Shown here piece after piece: positions 1-6,143 of a DNA stretch of 10,164 bases. The position numbers and the translations under genes were made by a program. Every line of letters begins with the position of its first letter. Positions within the stretch are counted from its first letter, which is position 1. A model generated the notes under the pieces. It was not told the origin of the DNA. It did no database searches and saw only the letters and a program-made list of their open reading frames with translations. This DNA is from an uncultured Gammaproteobacteria bacterium. GTDB taxonomy: Bacteria > Pseudomonadota > Gammaproteobacteria > Pseudomonadales > UBA5518. The stretch spans positions 1 to 10,164 of the forward strand of contig CAIXOY010000463.1 in the NCBI GenBank assembly GCA_903921135.1. The letters are read 5' to 3'.

Positions 1-22
1 ACATCGGATTGGAGATAAACGC

Positions 23-451
23 TCACACGCCCCGACTGTGGGACGGACCGCGCAGAGCATCAACCGAGGCGCGCGGGGCGCCGCGCGCCGCGAGGATCAG
101 CAAGCCCGCAAAGATGCCGAGATTCTTGATGAAGTTCTGCATCTCGTGCGCCTGGCTACCGCCCTCGTAGTGATTCCAGAAGTCGTGCATGAACACGCAA
201 ATCAGCAGCACCAGACCCGCAAGCAGGAAGGCCACGATCCTGGTCTGCCAACCAGCGATCAGCGCCAGCCCTCCTCCGATCTGCAGCACGATGGTCAGCA
301 GCAGGAGCGGTGTCACCAGCGGCACGCCATGCTGGCTCATGTAGGCCTGCATGCCCGCGAAGCCCGTGATCTTCATCACCCCGGGCACCAGAAAATACAG
401 CCCGAGCAGTACACGCCCGCTCAGGTCCATCAGCACGCTCGGTTGGTTCAT
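23..451 (-). CDS. DoxX family membrane protein
   Basis: A 142-aa hydrophobic protein of the DoxX family. Its start resembles other DoxX proteins: a GRVLLGLYFLVPGVMKITGF stretch at residues 12-31, followed by GGGLALIAGWQTR at 59-71. Four membrane segments can be seen at about residues 10-28, 46-67, 71-89 and 108-122, so it should sit in the inner membrane. A polar loop at 90-107 (HDFWNHYEGGSQAHEMQNF) is typical of the family. DoxX-like proteins have been linked to quinone, thiosulfate or redox metabolism in a few organisms, but most members, including this one, have no assigned substrate. The ATG is 17 bp behind the stop of the secreted protein at 469-1848, so the two are probably co-transcribed. 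A GAGGT lies about 12 nt before the ATG. The family assignment is firm; the specific role is unknown. Confidence 0.9.
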   Translation of the reverse strand: MNQPSVLMDLSGRVLLGLYFLVPGVMKITGFAGMQAYMSQHGVPLVTPLLLLTIVLQIGGGLALIAGWQTRIVAFLLAGLVLLICVFMHDFWNHYEGGSQAHEMQNFIKNLGIFAGLLILAARGAPRASVDALRGPSHSRGV

Positions 452-468
452 TCGCAGCAGACCTCACA

Positions 469-1848
469 TCACTGCAGACGCGGGGCGCCGGCTGCGTCCA
501 GCCACTGTTCGATCGTCAGCGTGGCTGATGATCCGTGGCCGGGCAGCGGTAGCGCGCTGTAGTCCTGCATCAGTCTCACCATCGCATCGAGGCGCTGCTG
601 GGGATCGTAGGTTTGCAGCACGAGGATCAGCCTGTCGATGATCGCGGCCTTGTCGAGATCGGCACGCACGGGGATGCGCAGTGCCGTCGCATAGTCGAGC
701 AACTGGTCATAGACGTCGCTGAGCGCGGGCCGCATCGTGCGGTGTTCAGGCGCAAGGTTCGCATCGGACTGGTCAGCGCCCTGCTCCCACGCATGCCAGA
801 GGAAATGGCTTCCCTGTCCGCAGGCGACCGCGTCGTACTTGCTGGTGTAATTGCCGTTCGGCAGGCGATAGAACCAGGAGCGGTCAGTGCAGGTGTGGTG
901 CGAGGAGCGATCTGCGAGCGCATGGAGAAAAATGCCCGCTTTCGCGAACCGCATGGCGTGAGGACCGACGAAGCGCTGCAGACCCGGGTCTGTGGCCAGC
1001 ACTGTACCGGCATCGTCCTGATTGATGACCAGCCTGCCGAGGCTGGACTCGAAGGGAATCTGCAGCCGCGTCACGCCCGCTGCGAAGAAACTCTGCGGGC
1101 TGGAAAGCACTTTCTGGCGAAGCTCGCACGGCGAGGGAATGCCCGACGGTTCGGGCAGCGTTGCGAGCACGCCCCCGACGCAGGCATCCGACCGCGCGCC
1201 GAATACCCAGTCGTGGAGATTGCCCAGCAAAGGCTCATGGAGAACGTTTTCTGCCGAAAGATAATCGGCAGGGAACCCGATGGCAGGTGGGGATTCCTGC
1301 GTCTGCGAGTACCGCGCGTGCAGGTGGAGGAGCATGCCGCCTGAGGTGTCGTTGAATTTGTAGACGCCATTCATGATCCGCGTGATCACGAGGCAATGCC
1401 GCGGCATGGTTCGTCCCCACTGCGCACGACACTCGGCGATATCAGCATCGCTCAGCATCTGTGCGCCGTTTTGATCGAACGGAAAGTAGTCCGACTGGTC
1501 CGTCGCCTCGTTGTAGATCATCAACTGATACGCCTGCCAGGGCCTGTACCCGATCAGCTGCGCCATGAGGTAAGTGGAGTCGCTGTGCAACAGGCTGCGG
1601 CCCCCGATGATCGCGTTGCTGCCGCTCAACCCGCTCAGGCTGTCGGCGGTCGCGGCAACCCGACACTGCAGTTGCTGGGTCGCATCGAGATTGCTGGTGC
1701 GACACACCTCCTCGACACCGATGCAATTGCGAATGGGAGCCTGCCCTGATGCCGGATCGTTGAAGCACACATCCACGCCGAATGCGCGTGCGAACTGCGA
1801 CGGCAAAAAAACGGCGAACAGAGTTGCGATGAGCAAGATGGACTTCAT
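469..1848 (-). CDS. secreted cysteine-rich protein with an HxxxDxxxH motif, function unknown
   Basis: I do not recognise this 459-aa protein by name. I chose the ATG at 1848 because it starts a clean signal peptide (MKSILLIATLFAVFLPSQFARA, cleavage near residue 22). The frame stays open back to 1968, but that extension is basic and proline-rich and would bury the signal. The mature protein has ten cysteines (28, 42, 49, 62, 140, 152, 223, 241, 320, 343), consistent with disulfides in the periplasm or outside the cell. Residues 305-318 read GIFLHALADRSSHH, giving H309-x3-D313-x3-H317. This helical metal-site pattern resembles zinc-dependent phospholipase C/S1-type nuclease folds and DUF6765-like proteins (LHxxADxxxH). 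HFLWHAW at 348-354 could supply more ligands. A hydrolase is possible but not shown. It is the first gene of a likely two-gene unit with DoxX. No strong promoter was seen upstream; TTGATG and TTATTC boxes occur on the coding strand around 1930-1956, but their spacing is too long. Confidence 0.75.
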   Translation of the reverse strand: MKSILLIATLFAVFLPSQFARAFGVDVCFNDPASGQAPIRNCIGVEEVCRTSNLDATQQLQCRVAATADSLSGLSGSNAIIGGRSLLHSDSTYLMAQLIGYRPWQAYQLMIYNEATDQSDYFPFDQNGAQMLSDADIAECRAQWGRTMPRHCLVITRIMNGVYKFNDTSGGMLLHLHARYSQTQESPPAIGFPADYLSAENVLHEPLLGNLHDWVFGARSDACVGGVLATLPEPSGIPSPCELRQKVLSSPQSFFAAGVTRLQIPFESSLGRLVINQDDAGTVLATDPGLQRFVGPHAMRFAKAGIFLHALADRSSHHTCTDRSWFYRLPNGNYTSKYDAVACGQGSHFLWHAWEQGADQSDANLAPEHRTMRPALSDVYDQLLDYATALRIPVRADLDKAAIIDRLILVLQTYDPQQRLDAMVRLMQDYSALPLPGHGSSATLTIEQWLDAAGAPRLQ

Positions 1849-2080
1849 GCTGATTTTTTTCCGTGGAGTGGAAGACGCCCGGATCTTGTGAGTGTCGGGG
1901 GCGGGGTGAGGCGGGCGGTGCGCAGAATAAGGTTTATGGCGGGCGAGTGCCATCAAGTGGTCGAACACACCGTCGTTCGATGGTCCTGGCGAGCAGGCGG
2001 AGACAAGTGAGCAGCAGCAGGAGCGGACGGGGCCGCAGGAACGAGAAGCAGGGGTTTGCCTGGTCTATGCCAAGCGCGGC

Positions 2081-2443
2081 TCAACCCGCCTTGTAGGTGA
2101 GATAGCTCTTGCGCGTGGTCTCGCGGATTTCCCAGACGCCTTTGCTGTTCGCCGGGAAGAACACGACGTCTCCGGGAAGGATGTCGAAAGCCTCTCCACC
2201 CTCGGGCGTGAACACGGCGTGGCCCGAGAAGAACGTGGCTATTTCCGCGTCCATGACCTGACGCACCCAGGTGCCGGGGCTGCATTCCCACACACCGGCT
2301 TCCGAACCGTCCGGATTGCTGCTGATGACCCGGCCGCGGAGTTGCGCGACCGGCGTGCCGATCGGCACCGCTACCGGACCCCAGTCTTCCAGCTCGGAAG
2401 AGGCAATGTCGGGCGCATTGACGAGGCGGGATTGGGTGGGCAT
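2081..2443 (-). CDS. cupin domain protein (Cupin_3 / ureidoglycine aminohydrolase-like)
   Basis: A 120-aa single-domain cupin. The core at residues 71-105 (FFSGHAVFTPEGG, then ILPGDVVFFPANSKGVWEI) has the G-D-x-V-x-FPA...G-x-W pattern of the Cupin_3 (DUF861) group, which also contains EutQ-like and (S)-ureidoglycine aminohydrolase-like domains. It has few histidines (only H75 in the core), so a classic three-His metal site is not evident and the substrate cannot be inferred. The ATG at 2443 is chosen because GGAGGAG lies 8 nt before it. The frame is open upstream to 2527, but that extension reads through a palindromic repeat (2467-2487) and is very unlikely to be translated. It is transcribed toward the secreted-protein gene, with a 232-bp gap that probably carries that gene's own promoter. 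Most small stand-alone cupins like this have no assigned reaction. Confidence 0.85.
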   Translation of the reverse strand: MPTQSRLVNAPDIASSELEDWGPVAVPIGTPVAQLRGRVISSNPDGSEAGVWECSPGTWVRQVMDAEIATFFSGHAVFTPEGGEAFDILPGDVVFFPANSKGVWEIRETTRKSYLTYKAG

Positions 2444-2451
2444 GCGGGATT

Positions 2452-2458
2452 CTCCTCC
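2452..2458 (-). promoter_or_regulatory. ribosome binding site of the cupin gene
   Basis: GGAGGAG on the minus strand, 8 nt before the ATG at 2443. It decides the start of the cupin gene against the longer open frame that begins at 2527. Confidence 0.75.
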
Positions 2459-2466
2459 GAAGACAT

Positions 2467-2487
2467 AAATGGGGTCAGACCCCATTT
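2467..2487. repeat. REP-like palindrome (GGGGTC-A-GACCCC), perfect 21-mer
   Basis: A perfect palindrome around a central A: AAAT + GGGGTC-A-GACCCC + ATTT. The same core occurs at 8831-8851 (perfect, central T), at 8867-8887 (one change), and in modified form in both arms of the 8683-8774 inverted repeat. This lone copy lies only 8 bp upstream of the cupin gene's ribosome binding site, so it would fold in that gene's leader if transcription starts upstream. From memory, palindromes of this type are widespread between genes in gammaproteobacteria and are thought to be moved by REP-associated tyrosine transposases. No such transposase is in the window. Confidence 0.8.
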
Positions 2488-2602
2488 TAATCCCGCTGGG
2501 CAGCGCGCCGCTGCGGGGCATGGCCACGCCCGCGATCAGCCCGCTCCCACCGGGACATCATCCGCTTTCTGACGTTCGATGCATTCACAGCGCCAGGGAT
2601 AT

Positions 2603-2845
2603 CTATGCGGTGTCGCGATTGCCTCGCTTCGCAAACGTGCGGATATACAGCTTCTCGACTTTTTCGCGGGCCCAGGGTGTTTTGCGCAGAAACGTCAGGC
2701 TCGATTTCACCGAGGGATCCGTTTTGAAGCAATTGAGGCTTATCTTCGCCGCCAGCCCCTCCCAGCCATAGCGATCGACGAGAGCGGTGAGCACCGTCTC
2801 CAGCGTCAGTCCATGCAATGGGTCACTCGATTGCGGATCATGCAT
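2603..2845 (-). CDS. VF530 family (DUF2132) small DNA-binding-like protein
   Basis: An 80-aa protein matching the VF530/DUF2132 family over nearly its full length. The hallmarks are DPLHGLTLETVLTALV at about residues 8-23, YGWEGLAAKI at 26-35, INCFK-like LNCFKTDPSVKSSL at 37-50, and FLRKTPWAREKVEKLY at 52-67. The family is named after a Vibrio fischeri protein with a solved structure, and members are proposed to bind DNA; the cellular role is not established. The length is normal, so the gene looks intact. The start ATG at 2845 gives the usual short polar lead before DPLHG. A GGAG lies about 13 nt upstream, rather far for a good ribosome site. It is followed on the same strand by the cupin gene after 159 bp, which contains the palindrome at 2467-2487, so co-transcription is uncertain. 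Confidence 0.9.
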   Translation of the reverse strand: MHDPQSSDPLHGLTLETVLTALVDRYGWEGLAAKISLNCFKTDPSVKSSLTFLRKTPWAREKVEKLYIRTFAKRGNRDTA

Positions 2846-3184
2846 CGTGAAGCGCCAACTCCGTTATCCGGCCTGCGGCTGTGAGCACCGGACACGGATC
2901 CGATCAGCAGCAGGTTCCGGAATCCTAAAGCGCTTGCCCCCGGCATCGCCGGTTTCGACTGACAGCAGGAATTCACAACCGTGCCTGGTCCGGTCGTTCC
3001 CGGCCCGCGGATCAGGGCGATGTCGGAGCGCGTAGATGGAGCCGGCCTGCAGGCCACGGCCGGGGGCAGGCTGCAGCGAGCAGGTTCTGCCATCATCCGC
3101 GCGGTGGACGCCATGTCCGCGGTGGCATTGGCGGTGGAATTCAGCGCGAATGCCGAACAGGCAGCCAGAACGGGAGACACATCC
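2846..3184. other. 339-bp gap without a convincing gene
   Basis: This is the divergent space between VF530 (minus) and the SDR gene (plus), and should hold promoters for both. The SDR frame is open back to a TGA at 2960-2962, and a GTG at 2981 could add 68 residues. That extension (rich in A, G and R) matches no dehydrogenase feature. On the minus strand a frame antisense to SDR also runs across the gap (2806-3333). I recognise no domain in either. No clear sigma-70 promoter, terminator or repeat was seen. It may be an old gene remnant or plain high-GC spacer. Confidence 0.5.
3172..3176 (+). promoter_or_regulatory. ribosome binding site of the SDR gene (supports the GTG start)
   Basis: GGGAG lies 8 nt before the GTG at 3185. 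It supports this start over the longer open frame beginning at 2981. Confidence 0.55.
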
Positions 3185-3949
3185 GTGTTGTTGAAGAACA
3201 AAGTCGCAATCATCACCGGCGCAGGCAGCGGAATCGGCCGTGCAGTTGCGGAACGTTTCGCGCGCGAAGGGGCCAAGCTCACCATCGCGGACATCGACGA
3301 AACCGCCGGCGCACAGGCTGCGAATGCCATCAATGCACAAGGCGGTCAGGCGTATTTCCACAGGACCGACACCTCCGACCCTGCATCCGCACGCGCTGCC
3401 GTTGCGGCCACGGTTGCCCGCTTCGGAACAGTGAACGTGCTGGTCAACAATGCAGCGGCCTTCGTGTTCGGCAAGGTCGAGGACGTCACGCCCGAAGACT
3501 GGCAGCGCGTGTTCGGTGTGAACGTGATCGGCTACGCGAACATGGTGCGTGAGTGCCTGCCGGAGCTCCGCAAGAACGGTGGCGGAAGCATCGTCAATGT
3601 CGCCTCCATTTCAGCATTCATCGCGCAGCCCGCCTTCGTTCCGTACAACACCTCGAAAGCCGCGGTGGCGCAGCTGACACGCTGCCTTGCCATGGACCTC
3701 GCCGAGGACAACATCCGCGTCAACGGGGTGTGCCCGGGGGCCATTCACACCAGCGCCACCGACAGGCATATCGCATCACTGGGGCTGGATCCCGAACAGG
3801 CTTATGCAGATTTCGGCAAGGACGCGCTGCTCAAACGCCTTGGAAAACCCGAAGAAATCGCCGCTGGTGTGCTGTTTCTCGCCTCGGACGAGTCATCGTT
3901 CATGACCGGGGCGAACATCGTGATGGACGGTGGCGCGTCGATCGACTGA
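3185..3949 (+). CDS. SDR family NAD(P)-dependent oxidoreductase
   Basis: A 254-aa classical short-chain dehydrogenase/reductase, a soluble enzyme that oxidises or reduces a hydroxyl/carbonyl group with NAD(P). Visible in order: the cofactor-binding TGAGSGIG at residues 11-18, an acidic end of strand 2 (ADIDE, 35-39) that suggests NAD preference, NNA at 88-90, catalytic Ser141, Tyr154 and Lys158 in the YNTSK motif, and PGAIHTS at 184-190. The C-terminal G-A-N-I-V-x-D-G-G at 242-250 is typical of the FabG-like group. The substrate cannot be told. The start is a GTG at 3185 because it puts the Rossmann motif at the usual distance from the N-terminus and has GGGAG 8 nt upstream. The reading frame is open further back, with a possible GTG at 2981, but that extension has no SDR character. 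The next plus-strand gene begins 180 bp later and probably has its own promoter. Confidence 0.93.
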   Translation: MLLKNKVAIITGAGSGIGRAVAERFAREGAKLTIADIDETAGAQAANAINAQGGQAYFHRTDTSDPASARAAVAATVARFGTVNVLVNNAAAFVFGKVEDVTPEDWQRVFGVNVIGYANMVRECLPELRKNGGGSIVNVASISAFIAQPAFVPYNTSKAAVAQLTRCLAMDLAEDNIRVNGVCPGAIHTSATDRHIASLGLDPEQAYADFGKDALLKRLGKPEEIAAGVLFLASDESSFMTGANIVMDGGASID

Positions 3950-3963
3950 GTGCCGACGGCAGC

Positions 3964-3997
3964 GCGAGCGCTTCCAGCCGCCGAAGATGTGCATCGC
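3964..3997 (-). pseudogene. short aldehyde dehydrogenase/mmsA-like remnant
   Basis: This 34-bp stretch matches 7278-7311 inside mmsA at 30 of 34 positions in the same orientation, with 17 consecutive identical bases. Read on the minus strand it gives AMHIFGGWKRS, against AIHSFGGWKRS in MmsA, a conserved C-terminal aldehyde dehydrogenase motif. The frame can be followed about 12 residues upstream with weak similarity (a gapless N...F spacing), then fades. It may be a patch copied from mmsA or the last trace of a lost dehydrogenase gene. CGCGAGCGC also flanks it as a direct repeat (3963-3971 and 3995-4003). It is too short to be a gene. Confidence 0.45.
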
Positions 3998-4056
3998 GAG
4001 CGCGAGGGCTCCAGGGCGATTTTCCAGACTGCCCTCTGAGACTGCCGGGGCAGATA

Positions 4057-4090
4057 CGCGACATATGTGTCACGCAATAGTCATATCGCG
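4057..4090. promoter_or_regulatory. imperfect inverted repeat, possible operator
   Basis: CGCGACATATG and CATATCGCG face each other across 14 nt, pairing with a 2-nt bulge. It sits 40-73 bp upstream of the start of the secreted choice-of-anchor I gene, where an operator or promoter is expected. The inner part (GACATATGTGTC) is itself nearly palindromic. No clear -35/-10 pair was found nearby, so a regulatory role is only a guess. Confidence 0.25.
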
Positions 4091-4129
4091 GCAACAAACT
4101 CAGGTTTTACCCAACCCGGAGCCAATGAC

Positions 4130-5704
4130 ATGCCACGCACTACACGCCGCCTGCTCGCAGCCGCGATCATCAGCCTCACTTCTTCTGCTTCCGCATACGC
4201 CGCGCCAGCGATGCAACTTGCCGGCACGTACACCACCGGCCTTGCCAGCGGTAATGGCAGCCTGACCTCGGGTGAAACCTCAGCCGTCGTGGGCAACCGC
4301 CTCTTCGTCACCAACGCAAGCGACGTTTCGGTCGACATCGTCGGCATCGCCAACCCCGCAAGTCCGCGGTTCATCAAACGGGTAGACCTCGCCCGCTTCG
4401 GATCCAGCGTCACCAGCGTGGCAGCCTCGGCCGATGGCCTGGTTGCTGTCGGCGTGGTCGGCGCGACCAAGACCGCACCGGGCAAAGTGGTGTTTCTGGG
4501 CACAGGTGGTGTAGTGAGGGGCGTGCGACAGGTCGGCGCGTTGCCCGACATGCTGACGTTCACGCCAGACGGCTCGCGCCTGCTCGTGGCCAACGAAGGT
4601 GAGCCAGACTGCTACGGCCCCGGCTGCACGGATCCGCGGGGATCCGTCAGCGTGATCGAAGTGGACAGCGCTCTGCGCCGTCCGGGCACCGTATCGACCA
4701 TCGGTTTCCGCGGCCTGCAGCGCTCCGACGTTCCCGCCGAACTCCGCATTTTCGGACCGGGGGCAACTGTTGCACAGGATCTGGAACCCGAATACATCGC
4801 CGTCAGCGATGACGGCAACTCCGCGTGGGTAACCCTGCAAGAGAACAACGGCGTGGCTGTGCTCGACCTGCAAAGCGGCACCGTGGCAGGCATCGTGGCA
4901 CTGGGTACTAAAGACCACAGCCTCAGCGGTAACGGGATCGACGCAAGCGACAGGGACAGCGCCATCAACATCGCTACTCGCGAGCGGGTGTCGGGAATGT
5001 ACATGCCCGACGCGATCGCGACCTTCAGCAGCGGTGACACGCGCTACCTCGTCACGGCCAACGAGGGCGATGCCCGCGACTACCCACACCCGGTGGATTC
5101 TGCCTACAACTTCGCCGAAGAGAGCCGCGCCAAAGCGCTCTCCGCCACGCTTCCCGGCATTGCCGATATCCCCGGCGTAACCGTGGACGCGGATCTCGGC
5201 CGCCTCACCGTCACCAAGTTCCCACCGGCTGGCGACGACACCCGCCTCTATTCCTTCGGTGCGCGTTCGGTGTCGATCTGGGACGCTGGCACGGGCGCCC
5301 TCGTGTGGGACTCGGGTGACGAACTGGAGCGCGAGGTGGCCGCGCGACTCCCCGCAGACTTCAACAAGAGCAACGACTCCAACAGCGGCTTCGACAGCCG
5401 CTCGGACAACAAAGGGCCGGAGCCCGAAGGCGTCGCCATCGGGGAAATCGGCGGCGTCACCTATGCCTTCGTGGGGATGGAGCGTATCGGGGGCATCGCG
5501 GTCTATGATCTGACAGATCCCACCGCACCCGTCTTCTCGGAGCTCCTGATCAACCGCGATTTCACGACATCCACCGTCGGACCGGACAGCGGGCCCGAAG
5601 TGCTCAAGTTCGTGCCCGCATCGAGCAGCCCCAACGGGAAAGCCATGCTGGTCGTGTCGAACGAGATCACGGGCACCGTAAGCCTGTGGCAACCCGCCGA
5701 CTGA
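4130..5704 (+). CDS. secreted choice-of-anchor I family protein (beta-propeller-like)
   Basis: A 524-aa exported protein of the choice-of-anchor I family, built from WD/YVTN-like beta-propeller repeats. The N-terminus MPRTTRRLLAAAIISLTSSA begins a signal peptide with cleavage near AYA|AP (residue 24). Family hallmarks: TPDGSRLLVANEGEPD at 145-160, LEPEYIAVSDDG at 218-229, YMPDAIATF at 291-299, YLVTANEGDARDY at 306-318, RLYSFGARSVSIWD at 372-385, the Asp/Ser-rich FNKSNDSNSGFDSRSDNKGP at 411-430, and GGIAVYDLTDP at 454-464. The last blade ends at residue 520 and the protein stops four residues later, so the C-terminal sorting anchor that gives the family its name is absent. It is therefore probably periplasmic or released. 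The biochemical function of the family is not established. The ATG at 4130 was chosen over 4067 because it begins the signal peptide and has GGAG upstream. A 15-bp hairpin follows the stop. Confidence 0.9.
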   Translation: MPRTTRRLLAAAIISLTSSASAYAAPAMQLAGTYTTGLASGNGSLTSGETSAVVGNRLFVTNASDVSVDIVGIANPASPRFIKRVDLARFGSSVTSVAASADGLVAVGVVGATKTAPGKVVFLGTGGVVRGVRQVGALPDMLTFTPDGSRLLVANEGEPDCYGPGCTDPRGSVSVIEVDSALRRPGTVSTIGFRGLQRSDVPAELRIFGPGATVAQDLEPEYIAVSDDGNSAWVTLQENNGVAVLDLQSGTVAGIVALGTKDHSLSGNGIDASDRDSAINIATRERVSGMYMPDAIATFSSGDTRYLVTANEGDARDYPHPVDSAYNFAEESRAKALSATLPGIADIPGVTVDADLGRLTVTKFPPAGDDTRLYSFGARSVSIWDAGTGALVWDSGDELEREVAARLPADFNKSNDSNSGFDSRSDNKGPEPEGVAIGEIGGVTYAFVGMERIGGIAVYDLTDPTAPVFSELLINRDFTTSTVGPDSGPEVLKFVPASSSPNGKAMLVVSNEITGTVSLWQPAD

Positions 5705-6143
5705 CGCATCCAAGGCCTCTCACGCGACGCTCTGGCAGACACGCGCTGCCAGAGCGTCGCTGCATGCCCTGAACGCTCACGGACCCATGCAGCGAGAGCG
5801 GGTTCATCCAGCTCGACGGCAGCGAGTGCGAACATCGTCAAAACACAGTCCGCGTCCTCTGCGATGAGTTCGTAGCCGTTCATGGCCAGAAACAGTTCAC
5901 TGACGACGAAGGCTGTGCGTTTGTTTCCATCCAGGAACGGATGGTTGCGGGCAATCCCGTACCCATAGGCAGCGGCGAGATCAGCACAATCCGGAGTGTG
6001 GTACGCGGCGAGATTCAAAGGCCTCGCCAGTGCGGAATCGAGCAAATCATCGTCCCTGATACAAGCCCGCCGTGCTCTGCGAGTTGTTGTTCGTTGTGGA
6101 TGGCAAGCACAATGGCGCGTTCGATCCAGATACAGCCGCTCAT
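5503..6143 (-). pseudogene. doc: frameshifted Doc/Fic-fold death-on-curing toxin
   Basis: Remnant of a death-on-curing (Doc) toxin, a Fic-fold kinase that in intact systems phosphorylates EF-Tu. The ATG at 6143 overlaps the antitoxin stop by four bases (ATGA) and encodes a normal Doc start, ending ...LAEHGGLV at residue 28. The frame then ends at a TGA (6015-6017), giving a 42-aa peptide. From about 6057 the family sequence continues in another frame: RDDDLLDSALARPLNLAAYH, then AYGYGIARNHPFLDGNKRTAF (Fic motif at 5911-5943), to WVRERS near 5770. Inserting four bases in GTATCAGGG could restore the usual HGG-x-x-G-I-R-D. The combined domain would be about 126 aa, normal for Doc. The normal stop is also missing: the frame runs on to 5503, antisense to the end of the neighbouring gene, with no family similarity. 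The toxin is probably dead, unless a sequencing error caused the shift. Confidence 0.8.
5724..5760. terminator. 15-bp perfect hairpin between convergent genes
   Basis: GCGACGCTCTGGCAG and CTGCCAGAGCGTCGC pair perfectly across a 7-nt loop, 19 bp after the stop of the choice-of-anchor I gene. It lies where the converging doc-like gene would normally end (family similarity stops at about 5770), so it could serve both directions. Neither side has a T-run, so it is not a textbook intrinsic terminator. Confidence 0.5.

Noticed and set aside
613..1344. A 243-codon plus-strand frame (and 38-562)
   Set aside because: Antisense to the secreted protein and DoxX genes, with no domain, signal or ribosome site of note.
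1962..1981. TCGAAC/GTTCGA inverted repeat upstream of the secreted protein
   Set aside because: A 6-bp stem with an 8-nt loop is expected by chance in a window this size, and no promoter elements frame it.
2981..3184. N-terminal extension of the SDR protein from a GTG at 2981
   Set aside because: It adds 68 residues with no SDR character. The GTG at 3185 has a ribosome site and gives the normal family length.
2806..3333. A 175-codon minus-strand frame over the SDR 5' end
   Set aside because: It is mostly antisense to the Rossmann-fold region of the SDR gene. The rest falls in the gap and matches nothing known to me.
4280..5713. A 477-codon open frame on the minus strand
   Set aside because: It lies wholly antisense to the well-supported choice-of-anchor I gene, has no recognisable domain, and is a by-product of high GC content.
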